The notes below the pieces were generated by a model that did no database searches, was not told the origin of the DNA, and worked only from the letters and a program-made list of their open reading frames with translations. From Prostheceraeus crozeri (Eukaryota > Platyhelminthes > Polycladida > Euryleptidae): a stretch of 64,000 nt of DNA. The first letter of the stretch is position 1, and every line of letters starts with the position of its first letter. The translations under genes and the position numbers were made by a program. Positions 52,401 to 61,400 of the stretch are shown piece by piece. The stretch spans positions 1 through 64,000 of the forward strand of contig CAJQUW010006387.1 in NCBI GenBank assembly GCA_907163375.1, in the 5' to 3' direction.

Positions 52401-55400
52401 GCATAGACATCCACTCCATGCATCTACATAATACAGCACATGGGTAGGTCCTCACATAGGTGCGAGAGAGTACAGATAGATGCAGGTGGCTACTCTGGCG
52501 TGCGATCGGATACCGGCAGTGTAAAAATATTCTGCCCACGGTTCACTACTGAACAAGAAGTGCACCCATATCATCTTATGCCCACTACAACTGCATCTAT
52601 GTTATGATACTTAATGTTTAGCTGTGAATGTAGCAATCTTATTGAATAAAACAGAGCTGTAGAAGCGGATGAAGCTTTCTGGCATAGGTTAGAGCCAAGT
52701 GTATCTGTTGGAAAAGCACTCCTCACAACATTGTCACAGAATTAAGAAAAATTAAGTTAAATGGAAATTCTTCAAGAATTGGCGTATGTCGTTATCAAAA
52801 AGATTATTTGGGGTGAAAACAGGTTGGGGAAAACAGGTTTAACTGAAAAACATGCTTCAAACGTTTTTTTTCATGAAAATATAAAAATGGCCGTTTCTGT
52901 CCTTGCAATCGATTGATAGTCAGGGTGGCGGCCAGATTTCAAGCTTCACATTCCCGGGCTATTTTATCGAATTATTTTTCATATTGACCAGATACGTCAT
53001 TGCAATAACACCGTTCAAAAAACACCCGGACACTTCTTGACCACTAAATTTTGGCGCGTTAGATAATAAACGATATCTGACTTCACCTCACCCAGTTATT
53101 ATCAGAATTTTTGAATTCTGTGAGCGCTGGTTCTTAGGTTTATAAACATGTATTTTTCCTTAATGGCCTGCATTCAATGAACTGCTTGGGATCTCAATGA
53201 TCATATCGACAGAAAAACTCATTTCCTGCACTTTTCAAAGATGAAAAATTCTTCATTTTCATCATCTGATTCATAAAATTCTAAAAGTTGTATTGAGCCA
53301 GTTTATCAGACTGAAATGTTCAAACATGTACATGTTCATGCAATGGCACGATGACACCAAATTATCAAGAGAAGCCAGGAAACTGCCACACTGGAAGAAG
53401 AACGTAAACGCCACCCGTGCGGCTCTTGGGACTGAATAAAATAGGACCGACGTTCTCCTGCCTGTCGGAAGAGGGGATTAAAAGGGGCCTTTTGCCACTG
53501 CAGCTCTGGTGTTGGCAGTTTCTCACTGCCCTTCCTCAGTGACTAAGGTGATGTTGCGGGGATCCTGACAGCCGAATCCTAGCTGCTGGGATATGTAACA
53601 AAGCTCTTTGAGCTTCCTCACCTGTGGCATATCTGACTATGCCTTGTCCAAAGTCCCCTCAGCGATGGCCCTCTTCGATGGCAAGGTGTGGAATGGGCAG
53701 TGTTGGATTTGAGGGAAGGGGAAGTGGGGAAGTTCCCCTGCACTGGCCCGTCACATCCCTGGTACTGAAGATGAACCTGCCTTCCTTGAGGGGGAAGAAT
53801 ATTTCCGGTAGATAGGCCTTACATTGCCGCAACCAGATTGATTGACAATCAATTTATTATTTTTGTGAATATTACCAACATTTACAGGTGTAGGCCTAGT
53901 TTCCTCACGAATCTTCATATACTTAATTGTCTAATCATCAATAATTAACTTTCTAAAGGTAACGAAACCATCACAAAAAGAGTGGAATCCAGAATACTGT
54001 ATTGTTTCTTTCAGGATGTTGTCGACAACAGATGGTATTTGATTCATATTAATGTGATAAAATTCTTCATAATCCAGAAAATCAGGTTTAGGAACATCGT
54101 TTACCTTTCACTCTGTGAATATTGATAGAAGCCTGATCTTTGTGAATTCATTATAGGTCTAATTGCAATAAATTGCAGAATGGACATCTGAGGAATATTT
54201 ATTGGGATCATCACATGCGTAGAACTACCATAAACTTCTGATTCACAAGGGTACACACAAGTATACACAAGTTCACAAGTATATACGGACCTTATTTGAA
54301 GCATCATTTGATGAATACGTGTTCCACCAAATGCATGTATTGGAGTCACTTTCATGTATTCCTCTTTACATGTTTATCCTCCTTGCATTTATGGTTCAAC
54401 TATTTTCGAAATTATTTGCGGGCGTTCTAGGTGGGAGGATGAGAGTGGTGCTGCAAGAATCGATGTCCTCTTCCTCTCTTTTTACCGGCCTTGGTTACGA
54501 CTTTGACCCAACAACTTCCGGTCAAAAACTTCCCCCCTACTGCTATCAAGCTCAAATCCAACACTGGGAATGGGACCATTCGGAATGCTGCCTCCCCAGT
54601 CAATGCTGATCACCTTGTGTTGTGTGAACAACTTTGTCGTGGGTATGGTAGCACCCCGGTAGTGTCGGAATGACCATCTCCTCGACAGCGGTAGGCATTT
54701 ATTTGCTAATGGGTGTGTCGCTTCGTATTGTCTTGATGCGAAGCTTGTTATCCGCTGGACGGAGCCGAATAAGGCACTACTGCAGTTTAGTGCACCCTCT
54801 ATGAAAGAGACGGAAACGCACCTACTGCAGTTTAGTGCACCCTAAAACAACGGCGCATTCTCCCGCAAACGATGACTACGCACATTACACCGAAGCGCGC
54901 GCTCGGTGTAATGTGCGAAGACGAAGACACACGAAGACACAAAGACACTCATTTATAACTATAGGGAAGAACGAACGGCATTCATTCTGTTGATTAAATC
55001 ATGTTGTTCTCACATGCATTTTAGGGTGCACTAAACTGCAGTAGGGGTAAAGGAGGGTGCACTAAACTGCAGTAGTGCCGCCGAATAAAACAACAACAAC
55101 AACAGCAAGCGTAAACGCCAGAAGCATTCCAACCACAGAATTACACTGTTTAATCGTACCACTTTGTTAGAAGTGCAAACTGATTCAAACAGATGGCACA
55201 TGCAGGAACTTAATAAATGGGCAAAAAGAAATATTTAATACCTTACAGAGATAGGAAAAATAGTCGTGCGTCGCTTGCGGATTGCTCTGAATTCCTTCAA
55301 AATGCTTCGATCGCCACGATTCCTTCAGATTCGAAGAATTCGGATCATTGCGCAAAAGTCTTCTCGATAATGTTGGGCCCTCCGTTCATTTTAAAAAAGC

Positions 55401-58400
55401 TAGCAGGCGCATGAAAAAGCGTTCACAAACTTCTCTGTAGAACTTGACATCGACTGTTTCTCTTAGCTGTGTGACCCGGTTGATAACAGTCACTGAAACT
55501 TTGCACAATTTGGCGTGTTTAATGTTGAACTGGCTGCTCATTGTTCGATTGCTATGGTATTTAGTCAGCAGATTGTGCCATTTCATTTACGTTACATGTT
55601 CCAATGATTCCCTTCTAGTCAAACGGAAGAAGAGACGACCGGTCTAATTCTGTGGATCATCCTGTTTGTATCAGTTTACGTAGAAACAATGGAAGCATGA
55701 TAACCGTCTGTCACAAACATAGAAATAAACTGTTTATCTGAAGTTCGCTAGAATGGAAATTGACTCAAGGTCGCGGCACATCCGAGGGAACTAAGTTGGG
55801 GCATGAAGAACCAATTAAAAGCTTCCATTTACTCATGTGACTGATTCTAACCCAATGATACAGACGTTGGCAGGTACATCTAAGTGAAAATGCGTGCGAT
55901 TTATGTGCCGTTATTGTGCATTGCATGAAGCTTAATTTCCATTCTAGAGGTTTTATTGTTGTCAATTTCTATGGTCACAAAATTTGTCTGATGTTTCCAG
56001 CAAAGTCAGATATAATACTGAAGAATCAAGGTATCGATCTTTCTTGATTCAAAAGATAGCGGTGGCGGTGCATCGCTAAAGGCATAAATTATATTAAAAA
56101 AGTTATGAAAATAAAATTTATCAGCTGATTTGAATGAAATATTTTGTGATCATTAGTAAGTACGAAAAATGAACCCTTCTATCGTGGTAAAATAATTCAA
56201 AGCTCATAAATAGTTCACGGCTACAAGTCACTGAATAAGGGCCAGATCACCTGTGCTTGTTTCAAAAATAGGTAAGCAGATACATGTGTGATTAAATGTG
56301 TAGGCCTAATTCAGCCTGTTCAAAAAACTTTTATGGCTCTGATTACTTTCAAAAACAAAAGGCTCAGTAGCGGTAATATGTCATCAAATTTTTATACTCT
56401 ATTACTCAGCCCATCCTGTACTCTTGAAAAATTTTTCGGTGTACCTTGCTGAGAAATACATGTGTGTATACCGCGGACTCGCAGTTAAACATCCGTCCAG
56501 GTATTAAATATCCAGGCCTCTTTTGCATACATGGTATAAGCTGGCAACATTTACTTGATGAATCACTTAGAATGGTATATATTGGTATATTTCCTGCGTT
56601 TCTGATTTTGTCTTGACCGCAGCAGAGAACAGAATCTTTACCGCTGGTATAAGCTCCAGATGGTTCCATAAACTAGCAACCCCAACATTTGGAAGCAGTG
56701 GTCTACACATAAGCCACATTGGTTTGTTGACCTTTTTGTCATGATTTACTTTAAGGCTTAGCCATTCACTTTTATTTGAAATACCAACGAAAACTCTGAT
56801 ACACCTTTTTGTCATTGGTAGCATTGGTAGAATCCTCAACTTGGTGTGGATGGGGGTGTGTAAGTAACCAACAGTGCTAAATTGTGCGATTCTCGCACAG
56901 ACGTTTTATCGCTCAAAAAGCTTTGTGCTGGTAAAATATCTTACAACTCATGAAATTGATAAAGTGAAGATAAAGGATAATTTATGTGATTTTTTAGCGC
57001 GACTCGCAACCTTAATAACACATCACTAGAGGCTGCACAATTTTCTGTATTGCGAGTCTGTTACGAAATTGCATGCAAACACGTTAAGAAACACACAAAA
57101 AGTGAGTTTTTTCAGACCTCTGTCGATAGATTGTGAGCTTATACTTGCATGCAAGCGTTATAGTCAGCCCAATTATGCACACGACTTCGATGAGAATAAC
57201 ACAAATTATTTTTATAGTATGCAACGTCACTCATATGCAAAACTTCATCATTAGCGATTTCACTGTAAGCGAAATATGTCAGCCTTGACATAGTCTGTGT
57301 AAACGAAACACGTCGGGTGCTTCATAAACGTAGCGGTTGTATAATTGAGAGAGATTTTTCTTTTGAATTTATCAACTACATAATAACATCGCCGCATAGC
57401 ACTGTCATATAGAAGCAAATTTATGAAGTGATGAATATTTCATTCAGATGTGCAAACATGTACATTAGCTAGGTTGTATCAATTGAGATTCGAAGAAATT
57501 TAATAGAAATAGTGGCCTTAATAATAATAAAAAATAGCAGCTGAAATCCAAGAAATTCTGCTCATTGAATTTAGTAGTAAATCATCACAAAATGGAATTC
57601 CCGGGATATTTAAGGGCTAATTGGCTATTTCGCTAAAATTTAAGGTCAAGTTCCGGCCCTAACAAAATTCCCGGGCTCGGCCCCCACCCTGAACAGTGTA
57701 AACTCATTAAATATGTCGTGAAATAAATAGATTCAGCATTTACAATGAAAAATAAATTCAAATCTATCAAAGTTCGATGAAATGTTTTTCAAGAAAATAC
57801 TTTTGTTCAATTTTATATGAAATTTGAGAGATGTGATGATTTTTGCGTTGGGCTCCGTTAGTAACCTTAATAAATAGTGTTACTTTACTAAATTCTAAAC
57901 AATAAATGGCATTGAATTTACATTATCGAAATATTAAGGAAGCAGTACACGTTCAGATAGTATGAATATGTAGGCCTACTGCCTACATCCAATGAAAGAT
58001 AATGCATTTAAGAAATAATGGAAATGCTGATCATGAAGTAAATTAAATGACTCTTTGTAGTTTATTAAGAAATAAGAAAGTGAGTGATGCTTTAGAACAA
58101 GTTCGTGATGCATTAAATCCATCGTCATTGTTATACAATAATATTTTGTAGTTCATCTGTTCAGCTGTTTGCAAAGAAAACGCATTTTTCCGCCTCTATT
58201 CCGAGATTTCTCCGCAATATTTCACACGTCAATCCAATTGTACTAAATTGACGTTCGAGAGCTGCGGTGCTGCATGAATGCAGAACAATGCCTTGGCAAT
58301 GCTAGATGGTTCCGTCCCAAAACCTATTCTCAGCGACTCCCTACCAATTTCAGGATGAACAACGCTGCCTTCGAAAAGTCGAAGCAGATGCTTTCGCAAC

Positions 58401-61400
58401 GCATTGGGTAAGTGGTCCAGAGGCAGCAGACACAGCAGCAGCGATAAAATTCCTAACAAATTTCGTTTGCTCGGCGGTCATCGTCGATTTTGTCCATGCA
58501 GATTCGCAGCGAGTAGGCCTAGCCTATCGGTGGTTGTACTGCCATTGTCGTTCTATTGTCGATCACATGCTTATAAGCGTCGTCTTCTTGGTAGAATATT
58601 TCACTTATCTACCACTTCTCCCATAGTTCCATTGTCCTTTTGACTTGTCGAAGAACGTTGTAACAGGATTCAAAACATGCAATATATCTTTTCATGATCT
58701 TTCAAATGATTGCATGATAGTTGATGACTCGAGAGGTGATACTTTTTTTATGATGCCGTATGTAAAGATAAGGAACTGTCCAAAAGTTCTAGTCGAACAT
58801 TTTTTTCATTAAAAAAATCACTTCACAAGAACGGCCTTCGACGTCCAGCACCTTACGGTCGATCGTAGCGAACTAGCATGGTTGTATGATGTTTCGGCTG
58901 CCTTCTTGTATGATTCTTAATAGGGGGCCATGTGGCTTCCTTGGGAGGAATTCAACATGCCAGGGGTGAAATGACGTTCGAAGGAGGATTTTGTATGAGC
59001 AAAATCTGTTGATTTCCTCCTAGACTGCTATCACAATGCATGTAAATAACCTACTCACTGAAATAGCAGCTCATTGACTCAACATCAGCGTACGCGTCGA
59101 CTGAGATTGAAACTCACGAATTTGTCACCTCGAATTCAGGAACTGTATGGCAAGCATCAAGCTCAATGCAGTCATCGTCTTTGGTTATTACATACATGTA
59201 TGTAGGATTTTGTTGCAATTTTTTCTTGATAACACTTCCTAAAAGCACGTTCATACTTACAGACCTCCTGATTAATTACATGAAGTCTGTATTTGGAAAT
59301 GTGTTGTTGCTATACGAGTATTTGACTTCTCTTTAAACTTGAATATGGACCTGCTAGCTGATAGGGAGGAATTAAGCATACTTTAAACGTTAAGGGAAGA
59401 ATCTGTGCAAAAAGGCTACGAACCACTGGCAAAGTATTGAATAAGGTGCATTGATAATCACTTCTGGAAGAACATGTTTTAAACATATTGTTCAGCGTGT
59501 TTTAACAATTTGTTTAAAACACTAGCCACCCTGGACCGTGAAAATCGAGATCTCATTTTCTGCTATCCTTGATCAGTGGTAATCATGGAAATTCTTGATC
59601 TCATCTAAATTGTATCTGTATCATTTTACATATACAGTAGAACCCACTTATAACGTACTTCAAGGGACCTAAAAGATTGGTACGTTATATCCGAGGTATG
59701 TTGTATCCGAGGTGTGCAAGGACAAGTTGTATAAGAAGTATTGAAGCCTACTTCTGCACCAAATTAAGTTGTCAATTGCAAGAGTAAGGTCCTATCAATC
59801 ATGACCAGCTAATTCTCACTATGCATCACCATAAATACATGTACATGTAATGTCCTGGCTCTACATGTATGATCATGCCTACTCGAGAAAACAGCAGTGT
59901 CTTAACAATTCTCTATTGTGTAAGAAAAAATATGCAATATTCAGAACATGAATCTAAAAACCTGAATGACTAAAAAAAACAATGTAAACAGCGCAGTGAC
60001 ACGTTAAGAAGACACCATCACAGACAATGTCTTAATTCCAGTTCACTTCTATCGATTGCTCATTGGACGGATTCGACACTCAAAAGTTGTCCTCCTCCGA
60101 GCCAATGACAAGAACTGTTGCTGCCATCATCAAACGCAGCAAGTTATTGTAGAATCGTGTCAGCTTCGTTTCGATGATTCAGAATGCTTAAGTACTTTCA
60201 TCCCTAAGTACGTTGTAAAAAAATCAAAATTTGCTCTGTGGACCCTTGAAAAGAGTTCGCTATATCCGAGTAGTACGTTATAACCGAGTTAGGTTATAAA
60301 ATGTATCTATATCACTTTAGATCCGTAATCTTTATCAATTATAACATGCATTACATATATAACAAATAATTGATGATAAGTCAATAACTTTAGCTATTCC
60401 TATGCCAATCTCGAAATCATTCACTATCTATTACATTACGATTTGTGGACTTACTTATTGAGCGCATGAGTTGCATGAGTCTTTGATGCAAGAGCGAAGC
60501 ATGAGATAAATACGAATTGTCTTCCTGACTCAGTAAGTCGGTAAATATATTGAGCCTACAGATAGTTGTGGATTACATTGACAAAAAAGAAATTTATTTG
60601 AACCCATCGTAAATTAAATATTCCTTAGAAATACAGCAAATGCTGACATTGACAGTAGACACTTCCAGTGGATATCATGCTTATGCTGATTGGAAACGTA
60701 TCCTTCTCAACCGTCATCAAACCATTTCACGCTATCTTAAAGAAATGTATGAAGATATCATTTGTTGAAGCTCCCTTGAAAACATATCTAGCGCGTCAGT
60801 TTCACAAGCCGGTTTCTATACTTTTTGACTAAAATCTCCCTTATATGGTGCAGAGTTGGCAGATCAAACAAACAAGGATTTGAAAGCTCTCTAATTCCAT
60901 GTTAATCAGATATATGAATCAGGCGTCTATTTATCTATGGGTCAGCGTGCACAAGCCTATCTATGTATCTTTTGGAAAAGATATACTATTGTGCTGGTTT
61001 CTAGCAGGGTTTTTTAACGTACAACCGGACACTATTTGTGCAGTTCTAAATTCAGATGTGCAGTTGAAGAATTGCAGTCAGGAAAATATGAAAATTATAA
61101 ACGTAGCAGAAAGTGGAGTACGGTTTAAATTCACATGACATGTAGGCCTACATTCCGTTCATTTTCAAGAGAATACATTATGCCCCACTGTCTCAAGGAA
61201 AATTTAGAGTAAGAAACTCAGCAAAATTGTCATCTAACATGTAGCAGACAGATGCTTTGAATTTAATTAAAAATTTGAAAAAAGATGATCTCAAGTTTAG
61301 CTATGACTGAAAAAATTAGCGATTTTTGTGCTCTGAAGAATCCCTGCCAAAGGGAAGCAGTGGGAAGCCAAAGTCGAAATGCCACATTTTGTGCAGTTTC

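Noticed and set aside
54319-54673. Coding gene next to the 307-bp MITE
   Set aside because: Overlapping frames with protein-like stretches but no recognisable family. I could not support a call and did not combine frames.
52921-57691. A single 4.8-kb hAT bounded by CAGGGTGG and CCACCCTG ends
   Set aside because: Flanking 8-bp sequences do not match and no transposase lies between, so the two ends are listed separately.
58306-58626. PIF/Harbinger transposase gene
   Set aside because: Only about 20 residues look similar and no catalytic motif follows.
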